A DNA stretch of 64,000 nucleotides from Ferdinandcohnia humi_A (GCA_047608075.1 JBLKRX010000003.1:164749-228748), one strand, 5' to 3'. Shown: positions 9,119-18,241, counted from the first letter of the stretch. The notes: generated by a model not told the origin, from the letters alone. Program-made: numbers and translations.

Positions 9119-10339
9119 TTATGCGGCACGCTGCTCGGTTTTTTCAGAATGACGTATAATACTTAACCAAAGAATTATAGCTCCTAATAGGAAAATGCCG
9201 CTTGTTAAGAAGAAGACAGAAGAGATTCCAAAGAAACCACTTATTACTCCACCTGTAACTGGACCAATCACATTTCCTAAGAAACGGAAACTCACATTAT
9301 AACCCTGAACCTCCCCTTGCATGGAGAGCGGTGCAACTTGTCGAATATAGGCAGTCATACATGGGATTAGGCCACCAACTGCCATCCCGAATAAGAATCG
9401 AGCTAATACAAGCTGCCATAGTTCAGTTACAAGTGCCTGTGGGATGAACATAATGGATGCAGCAACCATTAACACTGTTAAAATTTTCTCGTGTCCAACA
9501 CGGTCTCCAAGTTTACCCCATTGCCTAGTAAATAAAAGATTTCCAAATCCAGTAGCGGAAAAGGCAAAGCCAGCTAGAAATACAATATTACTACTATCGC
9601 TTAGTTGAGTAACATAAAGTGCAAGTAATGGCTGAACACTGAAGTTCGCCGTCTGAATTAAAAATGAGATAAACATAACTGTTAGCAGTACTGGGTTCCG
9701 AAAAATATGGACCAATACCTCTTTTCGACTATACTTTTTATTCTTAGCACCTGCTTCGTTAGGTCGAATCTCTTTTATTCCAAAGGCGACTAATGCTACA
9801 GCACATAAAATTACAGTAGCAGTAATTACAAAAGTATATGTAAACCCAACCGCGTCAGCTAACAAGCCACCTAGTAAAGGTCCAAATAAACTTCCAGATA
9901 CATTTCCCATTTGGAGGGTTCCTAATGTCTTTCCAGCAATTTCTTTAGGTGTTTGTGCAGAGATAAAGGCAAGGGATGTAGGGATAAATCCTGTTACTGC
10001 GCCCATGAAGAGTCTTAGTAGGAAGAGCTGTTCCACTGTTGTCACGTATCCCATTAAAAAGATACTAACAGCAATACCAGTACCCGTTATAAGGAGAATT
10101 TTTTTGTAGCCATGTCTATCACCGAAACGTCCCCATAGGGGAGAAATAAAAAAAGCTGTTACAAAAGCTGCAGCAAAAACTAAGCCTGCCCAACGCTGTA
10201 CATAGCTATCGGAATAATTCCCAAACGTTTCAATATACAAAGATAGAAAAGGCATTATCATGGTGGCGCTGGCAGCGACAAAGAAGTTTCCAATCCACAT
10301 GATTATTAGATTACGCTTAGCTGTATTAATGGTAAACAC
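9119..10339 (-). CDS. yuxJ: MFS transporter, YuxJ-like
   Basis: This 12-helix major facilitator superfamily transporter has 406 residues. The motif-A loop between helices 2 and 3 reads WGRFGDRHGYKK, and a second copy in the C-terminal half reads WGKLGDRVGHEK; both are typical of drug:H+ antiporter family 1. Its position between pbpD and kapD matches yuxJ of B. subtilis. The substrate is unknown. It is divergent from kapD, and the 170-bp gap between them must hold both promoters. Confidence 0.85.
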   Translation of the reverse strand: MFTINTAKRNLIIMWIGNFFVAASATMIMPFLSLYIETFGNYSDSYVQRWAGLVFAAAFVTAFFISPLWGRFGDRHGYKKILLITGTGIAVSIFLMGYVTTVEQLFLLRLFMGAVTGFIPTSLAFISAQTPKEIAGKTLGTLQMGNVSGSLFGPLLGGLLADAVGFTYTFVITATVILCAVALVAFGIKEIRPNEAGAKNKKYSRKEVLVHIFRNPVLLTVMFISFLIQTANFSVQPLLALYVTQLSDSSNIVFLAGFAFSATGFGNLLFTRQWGKLGDRVGHEKILTVLMVAASIMFIPQALVTELWQLVLARFLFGMAVGGLIPCMTAYIRQVAPLSMQGEVQGYNVSFRFLGNVIGPVTGGVISGFFGISSVFFLTSGIFLLGAIILWLSIIRHSEKTEQRAA

Positions 10340-10511
10340 CTTCTCATTTCGAAAATTTCGTTTTCCTAAATATTATAAAATATTATTCCACATTATTAAA
10401 GTCTTAAAATTAATTATTGTATATTTATAAATATATTCTGAAAAATGGAAAAAACGTGCTATAATAAAGGAAACGAAGTTCGTCTATTTGTATAAAAAGG
10501 AGGTATAAAAA

Positions 10512-11135
10512 GTGGATGAGAAACATCAATACTTGTTTATAGACTTTGAATTTACAATGCCAGAGGGAAAATATAACCCGCACGGTTTTTACCCCGAGAT
10601 AATCGAAGTTGGTCTTGTTGCTATAGTAAATCAAAAAATAACTGACCAGTACTCTTCATACGTAAAACCAACAAAATTTCCTAAACTAACAGACAGATGC
10701 AAATCATTTTTGTCTATTTCTCAAGAGCAAGTAAATGATGGTATTTCATTTTTGGAACTAGTTTCGAAGCTCTCTCAATATGAGGGTTCCACCCCAAGTA
10801 CAATTGTTACGTGGGGAAATATGGATATGAAGGTGTTACAACATAATTGTCAAAGTGTAGGCATTCCATTTCCGTTTAAAGGAAAACAACGTGATTTATC
10901 AATGGAGTACAAGCGCTTTTTTGGCGATCAAAACCAAACAGGTTTATGGAAAGCAGTACAAGAATATGGCAAAGAGGGGACTGGAAAGCATCACTGTGCC
11001 TTGGATGATGCACTAACCACTTTCAATATTTTTAAGCTAGTTGAAAACGACAAACGTTATTTAGCAAAGCCAGAGCCAACAACGATTGGTGACAGAGTTG
11101 ACTTTTCAAAGTTGTTAAATAAATTTGCATTATAA
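10512..11135 (+). CDS. kapD: KapD, 3'-5' exonuclease-like inhibitor of the KinA sporulation pathway
   Basis: The protein has a DEDDh exonuclease fold: FIDFEF with the two metal-binding acidic residues near residue 10, a second motif WGNMDMK, and HHCALDDA carrying the catalytic His and Asp near residue 155. At 207 residues it matches B. subtilis KapD, described as an inhibitor of the KinA phosphorelay input to sporulation. The GTG start follows AAAAAGGAGG. The sequence between the motifs, including the stretch ending CKSFL, agrees with my memory of KapD. The actual nucleic acid substrate is not known. Confidence 0.92.
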   Translation: MDEKHQYLFIDFEFTMPEGKYNPHGFYPEIIEVGLVAIVNQKITDQYSSYVKPTKFPKLTDRCKSFLSISQEQVNDGISFLELVSKLSQYEGSTPSTIVTWGNMDMKVLQHNCQSVGIPFPFKGKQRDLSMEYKRFFGDQNQTGLWKAVQEYGKEGTGKHHCALDDALTTFNIFKLVENDKRYLAKPEPTTIGDRVDFSKLLNKFAL

Positions 11136-11137
11136 CA

Positions 11138-11172
11138 AACCAATTCGCTATACAAAGTGAATTGGTTTTTGA
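11138..11172 (+). terminator. kapD terminator
   Basis: AACCAATTC (11138-11146) pairs with GAATTGGTT (11159-11167), followed by TTTTTGATTTTTT. Confidence 0.75.
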
Positions 11173-11269
11173 TTTTTTATGGAAAAAACTTCACAGTAAA
11201 CATTTTACAATCTTATTGAAAAATAATCGCTTTCTGTTGGGATATCCTAAGAAAAAGGAGGGATGCCCG

Positions 11270-12598
11270 ATGTTTACAGGACATAAAATTGAAAATGACA
11301 ATACAATTATTTTATATATCGACCCTCATTTACATGAATTCTCAAGTGAACTCGGTATTAAAGAAAATGGGAGAAAGAGACATTTAAATGAAAGCATAAG
11401 ATCATATTTAAATGAAAAGGTTCCTAATTTACATCCTAATGTTGTAAAAATTGTTATGGGGTCAATTGTTATCGCATCAGTTTCATTGGTGGGTGGGCAA
11501 GCTTCGTCTGCTAAAGCAGAAAGTAATAATGAAGTTAGTTCACAATCCCAAACTACACATACTGTTTCTAGCGGAGATACATTATATAGTATTGCAAATA
11601 AATACAATATCACGGTAACCCAGCTCAAACAACTTAATTATTTAACTGGAGATATGATTTACCCAGGACAAACGTTAGTTATTAGTAATGTGGCACCTTC
11701 TCCAACTACCACCTCTTATACTGTTAAAAGTGGCGACACACTATACTCAATTGCAAGAGACTATAACATGAGTGTTGATCAACTGAAGCAGCTAAACAAT
11801 TTAACAACAAATACTATCCATGTTGGGCAGTCTCTACAAGTAACAGGTTCTACTGGGGAATCAACGCAAATTCAAGGTGCAACTTATGTAGTTCAACCTG
11901 GGGATTCATTGTATTCCATTGCACAAAGAACAAATACAAGTGTCGATCAGCTTATGAAAAATAATAATCTTACCTCTTCACAAATTTTTGTTGGACAAAC
12001 TTTACAAATAAGTGGTACGGCAATCACTGCACCACAACAAGTAGCAAATGCTACCTATACAGTTAAAGCAGGCGACACCTTATATGGTATTGCCCGAAGC
12101 CATAACATGAGTGTATCAGAGCTTCAGCGAATAAATAACTTAACGAGCACGACTCTTTCGATTGGACAAGTGTTAAAAGTAAGTGGCACAGCCCAGAATG
12201 AATCCGGTACACAAACCAATAGAGAACAGGTGCTACAGGCACTCGTAAAGGATTCATATAATTTTATCGGCGTCCCTTATAAATGGGGAGGTACAACAAC
12301 AGCGGGATTTGATTGCTCTGGATTTGTATCATTCATGCATGCACGGCATGGAATTGATATTCCAAGGGTTACGTCTGCAGATTACTATCGAATGGGGACG
12401 GCTGTTTCCAAGGCGAATCTTCAACCTGGAGACCTTGTGTTCTTTGCTGTTAATGATACAGGTAGAATATCGCACGTTGGCTTTTATGTAGGGAATAATG
12501 AATTTATATCGGCAACCTCATCAAGTGGTATTGCTGTAGTATCTATGAGTAACAGCTACTGGTCAAAGTATTACGTTGGCGCTAAACGGGTTTATTAA
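11270..12598 (+). CDS. Cell-wall hydrolase with four LysM repeats and NlpC/P60 domain
   Basis: This is a probable DL-endopeptidase of the LytE/LytF/CwlS type. Four LysM repeats lie at residues 97-138, 150-191, 206-247 and 263-304, joined by Ser/Thr-rich linkers. A C40 NlpC/P60 domain covers 320-442, with Cys349 (DCSGF) and His402 (SHVGFY). I chose ATG 11270, seven bases after AAGGAGGG. Unlike LytE, the hydrophobic export segment comes late (about 60-78), after a 57-residue hydrophilic domain with the stretch ILYIDPHLHEFSSELG. The protein may therefore be an unusually long signal peptide precursor or be anchored. A kapD terminator lies upstream, so it has its own promoter. Confidence 0.88.
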   Translation: MFTGHKIENDNTIILYIDPHLHEFSSELGIKENGRKRHLNESIRSYLNEKVPNLHPNVVKIVMGSIVIASVSLVGGQASSAKAESNNEVSSQSQTTHTVSSGDTLYSIANKYNITVTQLKQLNYLTGDMIYPGQTLVISNVAPSPTTTSYTVKSGDTLYSIARDYNMSVDQLKQLNNLTTNTIHVGQSLQVTGSTGESTQIQGATYVVQPGDSLYSIAQRTNTSVDQLMKNNNLTSSQIFVGQTLQISGTAITAPQQVANATYTVKAGDTLYGIARSHNMSVSELQRINNLTSTTLSIGQVLKVSGTAQNESGTQTNREQVLQALVKDSYNFIGVPYKWGGTTTAGFDCSGFVSFMHARHGIDIPRVTSADYYRMGTAVSKANLQPGDLVFFAVNDTGRISHVGFYVGNNEFISATSSSGIAVVSMSNSYWSKYYVGAKRVY

Positions 12599-12637
12599 GT
12601 ATTTCTTAGCTTTTGGGTAATTTTATTTGAAGGACAA

Positions 12638-12667
12638 TGCACACGTCATAGCTCGTGTGCATTTTTA
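12638..12667 (+). terminator. Terminator of the LysM/NlpC gene
   Basis: GCACACG (12639-12645) pairs with CGTGTGC (12654-12660), followed by ATTTTTAC. Confidence 0.7.
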
Positions 12668-12721
12668 CACGTAAAGAATCTGTCAGTCCACCTGTGGGAG
12701 GAAATCTAGAGAAGTTTGAAA

Positions 12722-12757
12722 AAAAAAATGGGGCTAATCCCTCACACAGGAGCCCCA
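12722..12757 (-). terminator. kapB terminator
   Basis: AGCCCCA and TGGGGCT (12751-12757 and 12729-12735) form a GC-rich stem. On the minus strand it is followed by a run of T (A-tract at 12719-12728 on plus), right after the kapB stop. Confidence 0.75.
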
Positions 12758-12759
12758 AC

Positions 12760-13146
12760 TTATTTAAAATAATCTTTTTCTAATACGTGGATGTTTTCCA
12801 AGCTACGTAATGCCCATTCCGTACCCTCAGCTTCTAGCTCTAGTTTCATTTTATCAACTGCTTCCTGTAGTGACACTTTATATTCAGGGAGTTCCCCATC
12901 ATAGTGGCGTACCATCTTTTTGGGAACATTTGTCTGCTCGTTGAAGGCAAGAGCTCTTCTTTCTTGGAAAAATGGAACATTTACTTCCCTAGGTGAGTGG
13001 ATATCACCTTGCATGGGATGCTTAAGTACAGCCTTAACCTTTACAAGATAATGCTCCGGGCGGATATTTGTGATTTCCCCAATATATTTTCCCGTTTTAT
13101 ATATACCTGTTACAATATCACCAATTTTAACATCTTCGTTTGTCAA
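12760..13146 (-). CDS. kapB: KapB, kinase-associated protein B
   Basis: KapB is required in B. subtilis for full KinB-dependent activation of the sporulation phosphorelay. The 128-residue product carries the family stretch GIYKTGKYIGEITNIRPEHYLVKV and ends SLENIHVLEKDYFK. I chose the TTG at 13146, eight bases after AAGGAG, giving the B. subtilis length; the frame continues to a GTG at 13155. In B. subtilis kapB follows kinB in one operon. Here no kinase gene is adjacent: upstream on this strand is only the promoter gap before the divergent gene at 13310. Either kinB is elsewhere or KapB has another role. Confidence 0.9.
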   Translation of the reverse strand: MTNEDVKIGDIVTGIYKTGKYIGEITNIRPEHYLVKVKAVLKHPMQGDIHSPREVNVPFFQERRALAFNEQTNVPKKMVRHYDGELPEYKVSLQEAVDKMKLELEAEGTEWALRSLENIHVLEKDYFK

Positions 13147-13309
13147 CAGAATCACTCCTTGAGTAAAAGCTCTCCCCTTGTAAGGGATAAATTTCCTGAT
13201 ATTTTCATATTATACCGCACTATCCATTAGTAAGCACCATGGAATGCACGAATAGATTGTGTATGCTATAATGAAACAGTTATAAATTATAGGTGAAAGG
13301 TAGTGTACA

Positions 13310-13519
13310 ATGCTGCTGCAAGCTATTTTAAACTTATTTCTATATTTTCCTGAAGATAAATCAGAATACGGACCAGCATTCGTTACGAGTGTTATATTTG
13401 TTATTTTTGCGGTATTAGCGATGCGTTTTTTTATTAATCATTCGAAAAAGGAACAAAAGAAGGCTGAAGAGTTAGAGAAATCGATTCTGAACGAGAAAGA
13501 AAAGCATTTTACTAAATAA
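13310..13519 (+). CDS. Small single-pass membrane protein, unknown function
   Basis: The 69-residue product has one strong membrane helix (about residues 24-43) followed by a highly charged Lys/Glu tail (KKEQKKAEELEKSILNEKEK) that probably forms a cytoplasmic helix. A GAAAGGTAGTG site precedes the ATG. The yugE homologue starts 20 bp downstream, so the two are likely co-transcribed. I do not recognise the family. Confidence 0.65.
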   Translation: MLLQAILNLFLYFPEDKSEYGPAFVTSVIFVIFAVLAMRFFINHSKKEQKKAEELEKSILNEKEKHFTK

Positions 13520-13539
13520 CGATTGTATTGGGTGATAGT

Positions 13540-13800
13540 ATGGAAAACCAACAAGCGAATCTGCATATGATGATTGTTTTAAATGAATGGGATCCACTAG
13601 GATATGGTGTAGGTTCTTATGATACGGAAGCAGTGGATGTCTTACAAGCAGCACATCAATTCGATGAACCTCAAAAGCTAGCTCGAAAAATTCAAGCTAT
13701 ATATGAGTTTTCATTCGAGGAAATCATTCCATTAAAGGAATGCGAAAGCATGGCACTCAAGCTATTAACAATCAAAAACAATGCTTCATGTGATATATAA
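13540..13800 (+). CDS. yugE: YugE-like protein (DUF1871)
   Basis: The 86-residue soluble protein begins MENQQANLHMMIVLNEWDPLGYG and continues with YDTEAVDVLQAAHQ, matching the DUF1871 family and B. subtilis YugE in length. ATG 13540 is preceded by GGGTGA at five bases; an upstream in-frame GTG (13528) is less likely. The function is unknown. The fold is expected to be a small helical bundle. Its position next to kapB and before yugF agrees with the B. subtilis order. Confidence 0.85.
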   Translation: MENQQANLHMMIVLNEWDPLGYGVGSYDTEAVDVLQAAHQFDEPQKLARKIQAIYEFSFEEIIPLKECESMALKLLTIKNNASCDI

Positions 13801-13807
13801 TAAAAAA

Positions 13808-14118
13808 AGGCTGTATTCGTAAACTTGTTGCTTTTGTATTAAGTTGACGGTTACGTTTTCAGAAGGGTGATTGGAGTATGGCACGAGACTTCAGTTAAAG
13901 ATAAGGAACGTCTTCTAAGGACCGCCACGTCCTGTGGCGAACGTAGACGTCAGCACATCCTGTGCAAGTCAGGTGAGACCCACCCCGCAGGAGCGCAGCT
14001 CACGAGGAGGCTCACGGACCGCCTGTGGAAAGCGAGTGTCAGGAGCGGAAATCACCAATCTATGTAATAGCGCCTTATTGAATAAAACAAATAGCAACAA
14101 TCTTTTAGAAAAGAGCCT
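13808..14118 (+). mobile_element. MITE-like element, copy A (AGGCT-terminus family)
   Basis: A 311-bp non-coding element bounded by imperfect inverted repeats. The left end runs AGGCTGTATTCGTAAACTTG and the right end, read inverted, starts AGGCTCTTTTCTAAAAG. The internal sequence is almost identical to 53601-53909 in the opposite orientation. The internal GC is higher than in flanking DNA, with several self-complementary stretches. The short frames inside it are not genes. Confidence 0.75.
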
Positions 14119-14120
14119 GA

Positions 14121-14158
14121 AAAAACAAGAGGTCGTCATTTGACCTCTTGTTTTTTTT
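14121..14158. terminator. Bidirectional terminator of the NCS2 permease gene
   Basis: ACAAGAGGTC (14125-14134) pairs with GACCTCTTGT (14142-14151), with A-tract on the left and T-tract on the right. It therefore serves the minus-strand permease gene that ends at 14166 and any plus-strand readthrough. Confidence 0.75.
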
Positions 14159-14165
14159 CGTCCAT

Positions 14166-15461
14166 TTAAACACTGTGTAAAACAAAGTTTAAAAGAAATA
14201 GTCCTGCAATAATATATAAAGGTAATGAAACTTGTTTCGCTTTACCTACCACTAGCTTTGCCAAAGGGTATGCAATAAATCCAAATGCAATACCATCAGC
14301 AATACTATACGAAAAAGGAATCATGATTATAATGAAAAAAGCAGGTAATCCCTCTGTTAGGTCCTGTAGATTAATATGCTTGATATTTTGCAGCATTAAA
14401 CCACCGACTATGATAAGGACCGGTGCTATCGCACTTGAAGGGATAAGCTTAACATATGGAATAAAAAGGATTGATAAAAGAAACAGCATTCCAGTTGTTA
14501 TCGCTGTATGACCTGTACGTCCTCCGGCAGTTATCCCAGATGCACTTTCAACAGTTGAAACAGTTGGACTTGAACCAAATATTCCACTAAGCATCGTTGT
14601 GATCGCACTTGCACGAAAGGCAGGGGTGTATTTTTCTGGTTGCTTTAAAAGAGTAACCTGGCCACTAACTAGCCCAATATGCTCAAATACCAAAACCATT
14701 GTCAACGAAAATGTTGCAATCCAGAACGGTAAGGATGTAAAACGATCAAAGGACATAGCCCCAAAGACAACACCATAGCCTGATAACGACAAGTCGAATC
14801 CCCCAGTAGTCCTTTCCGTTAGGCCGAAGAGCCACGCAATGAACGTTCCAGTAAAAATTGTAATGAAGAAATTTGCTGGTACCTTGCGCAAAAATAATAT
14901 TATACCAATGATTAAGGTTATTAAGGATACAATGACCTCAGAACTTCCTAGGTTACCTAAGCTAATCAATGAATGATCACCTTTTATGATAATCCCACTT
15001 TTCTCAAGTCCGATAAGAGATAAGAAAAGACCTAATCCAACCGAAATGGCGTGTTTTAATGAGTCTGGAACAGCGGATTCCAAGATTCTTGAAAATCGTG
15101 TAAATGCGATAATAACGAATAGAGCTCCTGAAACAAAGACAACAGCCAGTGCTTCCTGCCAGCTTAACCCCATTGATTGAACAAAGGTATAGGCAAACAT
15201 GGCATTTACCCCCATACCTGGAACAAGTATCATTGGGGATTTTGCCCAAACTCCCATTATTATACAGCCTATAAAGGAGATAAGGATGGTAGCCCATGTT
15301 GCTCCTTCAATTGGCATTCCTGTTTCCGCTAAGATAGACGAATTAACAGCAATAATATACACGATTGTAAAAAATGAAACTATCCCTGCAAGTATTTCTT
15401 TTTTAATTGTAGAACCGTGTTCATTGACATTAAAAAATGATGCAATTCTTTTTTGAAACAT
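14166..15461 (-). CDS. NCS2-family purine permease (PbuG/PbuO-like)
   Basis: This 431-residue proton symporter for nucleobases (AzgA-type: adenine, guanine, hypoxanthine) has about 13 hydrophobic segments. The family stretches are MILVPGMGVNAMFAYT in the N-terminal half and SPTVSTVESASGITAGGRTG in the C-terminal half, with the conserved acidic residue of the transport site. ATG 15461 follows AAAGGAAAA; a GTG at 15494 would add 11 residues. I see no purine riboswitch upstream, unlike pbuG of B. subtilis, so PbuO is the closer guess. The exact substrate cannot be read from sequence. Confidence 0.87.
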   Translation of the reverse strand: MFQKRIASFFNVNEHGSTIKKEILAGIVSFFTIVYIIAVNSSILAETGMPIEGATWATILISFIGCIIMGVWAKSPMILVPGMGVNAMFAYTFVQSMGLSWQEALAVVFVSGALFVIIAFTRFSRILESAVPDSLKHAISVGLGLFLSLIGLEKSGIIIKGDHSLISLGNLGSSEVIVSLITLIIGIILFLRKVPANFFITIFTGTFIAWLFGLTERTTGGFDLSLSGYGVVFGAMSFDRFTSLPFWIATFSLTMVLVFEHIGLVSGQVTLLKQPEKYTPAFRASAITTMLSGIFGSSPTVSTVESASGITAGGRTGHTAITTGMLFLLSILFIPYVKLIPSSAIAPVLIIVGGLMLQNIKHINLQDLTEGLPAFFIIIMIPFSYSIADGIAFGFIAYPLAKLVVGKAKQVSLPLYIIAGLFLLNFVLHSV

Positions 15462-15559
15462 AGGATTTTCCTTTAGTAAATATCCCTCTCCCACCCGTCA
15501 ATTCAATAAGAAAAGACCAATAGTAAATTATACTCCTGAATTAAAATTTTTCAAGAGTA

Positions 15560-16369
15560 TTAGACAGGTACAAAATGGGAGATATGTTTAAAAACGATTT
15601 CAGGCCGTTCTTCTGGTACTAAATGACCTGTATTTTTAATGGTTATCAAGGTAGAATTTGGGAGATCCTTATGGAGTTGTTTTCCCACGGATAGTGGAAC
15701 GACCCGATCTTGCTCACCCCATATAAGTAAAACAGGATGCTCTATCGTATGTAAATCTTGAGGTGTTAAATCTCCTTCGCGATGTCGAATCATCCTCGTT
15801 AATGCCATAAAAATTCGATTGTCTAAAAAGGGTTCTGTATACCCGTTAATCATGTCTTGGTCTATAAGAGAATGATTAAAAACCACATTCAACAAGTTAT
15901 GTTTAACCCCTTGGCGTTCTAATTTCCGTTTCACAATATAATGAAAGTAGGGAAGATAGGTGGAATAAATTAATGACCTAGGCATTCGTTTTAAATAACC
16001 AGAGCTGCAGAGGAGAACAATTTTATCGACAAGATCAGTTTTTTGTTTGGCGATGTATAAGCATATTTGGCCACCCATTGAATGCCCGACTAGTGTTACC
16101 TTTTTAAACTGAAGAGAACTTATTAGGTCAATTACGACGGAAGCGATATTCTTATAGGAATACGTGAATCTTGTAGACTTCTCACTTTTCCCAAAAGGCG
16201 GGAGGTCAATTGATAGAACGGTATACTCTTTTTGTAGCAATGGAATAAGTCTACGATAGCTGAATGTCGAAGATAAAAATCCATGTAATAAAACAAGAAC
16301 AGGTTTATGATTACTCGTTTTATACAACTCATAGTGGACTTGAATCCCTCTTACTTTACTCGCATGCAT
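15560..16369 (-). CDS. yugF: Alpha/beta hydrolase YugF
   Basis: This alpha/beta hydrolase has oxyanion motif HGF (residues 29-31), nucleophile elbow GHSMGG (Ser near 97) and a C-terminal catalytic His in TGHLVPEE. The stretches VLLCSSGYLKR and TRMIRHREGDLTP match B. subtilis YugF. ATG 16369 is chosen because the longer frame begins with a GTG that overlaps the GAGGTGGGG ribosome site. The natural substrate is unknown. It is divergent from alaR across a 180-bp gap, the same arrangement as in B. subtilis. Confidence 0.9.
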   Translation of the reverse strand: MHASKVRGIQVHYELYKTSNHKPVLVLLHGFLSSTFSYRRLIPLLQKEYTVLSIDLPPFGKSEKSTRFTYSYKNIASVVIDLISSLQFKKVTLVGHSMGGQICLYIAKQKTDLVDKIVLLCSSGYLKRMPRSLIYSTYLPYFHYIVKRKLERQGVKHNLLNVVFNHSLIDQDMINGYTEPFLDNRIFMALTRMIRHREGDLTPQDLHTIEHPVLLIWGEQDRVVPLSVGKQLHKDLPNSTLITIKNTGHLVPEERPEIVFKHISHFVPV

Positions 16370-16553
16370 AATAACTAACCCCACCTCGTTGTATTTTTAC
16401 TAAGGACACCCCATATGGAATATCCTTGTCACTATTCTTACCCATGTGATAAGAAAAACTTGTATCAATAGCATGACAAAAAAATTTGTTCAATATACTG
16501 TTCTTAGATTTGGTATAATAAACTGAAAATTAATATTTCAAGGGGTGCCCTGT

Positions 16554-17054
16554 ATGATTTTGAATGAAAATGAAATAGAAATACTTGAAATCATTGAGAA
16601 AAACGGAAGATTGCCTGCTGAAACAATTGCAAAGTTAGTGGAAAAAAGTCTTGAGGAAGTACAGAGTATAATCCAAAAACTTGAAGAACAAAAAATTATT
16701 GTTGAATATAACACAATTGTTGACTGGAGAAAGGTTGAAGGTCATGAGGGTGTAACAGCTATGATTGATGTGAAGGTAACACCGAAGCGGGGCGTTGGTT
16801 TTGATGAAATTGCGAAAAGAATTTATATGTTTAAGGAAGTTAAATCAGTCTATTTAATGTCAGGTGCATATGATTTATCAGTGATAATTGAAGGAAAAAC
16901 AATGTCAGAGGTTGGGAATTTTGTTTCTGAGAAACTTTCGACGTTAGACTCTGTTCTATCAACAACAACACATTTTATTTTAAAAAAATATAAACATGAT
17001 GGAACGATCTTTGATCAAGGTGATGAAGATAAACGAATTGTGGTGACACCATGA
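16554..17054 (+). CDS. alaR: Lrp/AsnC-family regulator AlaR
   Basis: The protein has an N-terminal winged helix-turn-helix (residues about 5-50) and a C-terminal RAM/AsnC effector domain (about 65-145), the usual Lrp layout, in 166 residues. It overlaps alaT by 4 bp (ATGA). This pair is yugG-yugH of B. subtilis, now known as the alanine regulator AlaR and transaminase AlaT. ATG 16554 is preceded by AAGGGGTG at six bases. Autoregulation and alanine response are inferred from family and context. Confidence 0.9.
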   Translation: MILNENEIEILEIIEKNGRLPAETIAKLVEKSLEEVQSIIQKLEEQKIIVEYNTIVDWRKVEGHEGVTAMIDVKVTPKRGVGFDEIAKRIYMFKEVKSVYLMSGAYDLSVIIEGKTMSEVGNFVSEKLSTLDSVLSTTTHFILKKYKHDGTIFDQGDEDKRIVVTP

Positions 17055-18232
17055 CAACACAAACTTCTCACTATCTCTCAAATACAGTTAGAAATTTAAA
17101 GCCATCAGGAATTCGACGTTTTTTTGACTTAGCTGCTGGGATGGAAGGAGTTATTTCATTAGGTGTTGGGGAGCCTGATTTTGTAACACCATGGTCAATA
17201 CGAGAAGCAAGCATCCTTTCGATAGAACAAGGAATCACATCCTACACTGGTAACGCGGGTTTACTTGAGCTAAGAAAGGAGATTTCTACATATTTAAGCA
17301 AGTCCTTTCATGTTGATTATCGCCCGGAATCTGAAATCATCGTGACTGTGGGCGGAAGTCAGGCGTTAGATTTGGCGTTAAGAGCGATTGTTAATCCAGG
17401 TGATGAGGTCATTATTGTTGAACCAACCTTTGTCTCGTATGGACCACTTGTTTCATTAGCTGGTGGGGTACCAATCCCTGTTCATACAAAGAGTGAAAAT
17501 GAATTTAAACTCCAACCTGAAGAAATAGAAAAAGTAGTATCAAATCGAACGAAGGCTATTATTATTTGTTCTCCAAATAATCCAACTGGTACGATGCTTT
17601 CGAAACAAGAGTTAGTGGAGATTGGCAAAATTGTTGAGAAATATAATCTGCTAGTTATTTCAGATGAAATATATGCAGAGCTCTCCTATGAGGGAGCTTA
17701 TACAAGTTTTTCAAGTTTACCAGGTATGTTTGAGCGAACAATCTTAGTATCAGGCTTTTCAAAGGGCTTTGCGATGACAGGATGGCGTTTAGGCTATTCA
17801 GCTGCTCCAAAGGAGATTTCTGAAGCAATGCTGAAGGTGCATCAGTACACAATGATGTGTGCGTCCACGATGGCTCAATATGGAGCGATAGAGGCATTAA
17901 AAAATGGTATTCCTGAAGTTGAACAAATGAGAAAGAGTTATCGTCAACGAAGAAACTATTTTGTTTCATCCCTTCAAGAGATTGGACTCCAATGTCATAT
18001 TCCAGGGGGAGCTTTTTACGCATTTCCTTCAATCAGTTCAACTGGACTGTCATCTGAGGAATTTGCTGGAAAATTACTGATGGAGGAAAAAGTTGCAGTC
18101 GTTCCTGGGAATGTTTTCGGTGAGAGTGGAGAGGGATATATCCGTTGCTCTTACGCTTCATCTCTAGAACAGCTCCAGGAAGCAATTAAGCGAATGGGTC
18201 GATTTATAGCAAATATCAAAAAAGAAAGTTAA
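17051..18232 (+). CDS. alaT: PLP-dependent aminotransferase AlaT
   Basis: This fold-type I class I/II aminotransferase has 393 residues. The Schiff-base lysine is Lys238 in SGFSKGFAMTGWRLGY. The substrate-binding Asn and Gly are in SPNNPTG (174-180), the PLP-binding Asp is in SDEIYAE (204-210), and the carboxylate-binding Arg is in YIRCSYASS. It forms an operon with alaR (4-bp overlap), which points to alanine formation from pyruvate and glutamate, as for B. subtilis AlaT. Confidence 0.92.
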   Translation: MTTQTSHYLSNTVRNLKPSGIRRFFDLAAGMEGVISLGVGEPDFVTPWSIREASILSIEQGITSYTGNAGLLELRKEISTYLSKSFHVDYRPESEIIVTVGGSQALDLALRAIVNPGDEVIIVEPTFVSYGPLVSLAGGVPIPVHTKSENEFKLQPEEIEKVVSNRTKAIIICSPNNPTGTMLSKQELVEIGKIVEKYNLLVISDEIYAELSYEGAYTSFSSLPGMFERTILVSGFSKGFAMTGWRLGYSAAPKEISEAMLKVHQYTMMCASTMAQYGAIEALKNGIPEVEQMRKSYRQRRNYFVSSLQEIGLQCHIPGGAFYAFPSISSTGLSSEEFAGKLLMEEKVAVVPGNVFGESGEGYIRCSYASSLEQLQEAIKRMGRFIANIKKES

Positions 18233-18241
18233 GTAGTAGAG

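Noticed and set aside
13867..14143. Two overlapping plus-strand frames of 66 and 69 codons
   Set aside because: They lie within copy A of the mobile-type element; composition and position show that they are chance frames in its GC-rich core.
15462..15559. Purine riboswitch upstream of the NCS2 permease
   Set aside because: The gap to the next gene is under 100 bp and I find no aptamer-like stems or conserved loop sequences, nor a terminator.
17655..18032. 125-codon minus-strand frame inside alaT
   Set aside because: Antisense to a gene with all catalytic motifs intact; no ribosome site or protein-like features of its own.
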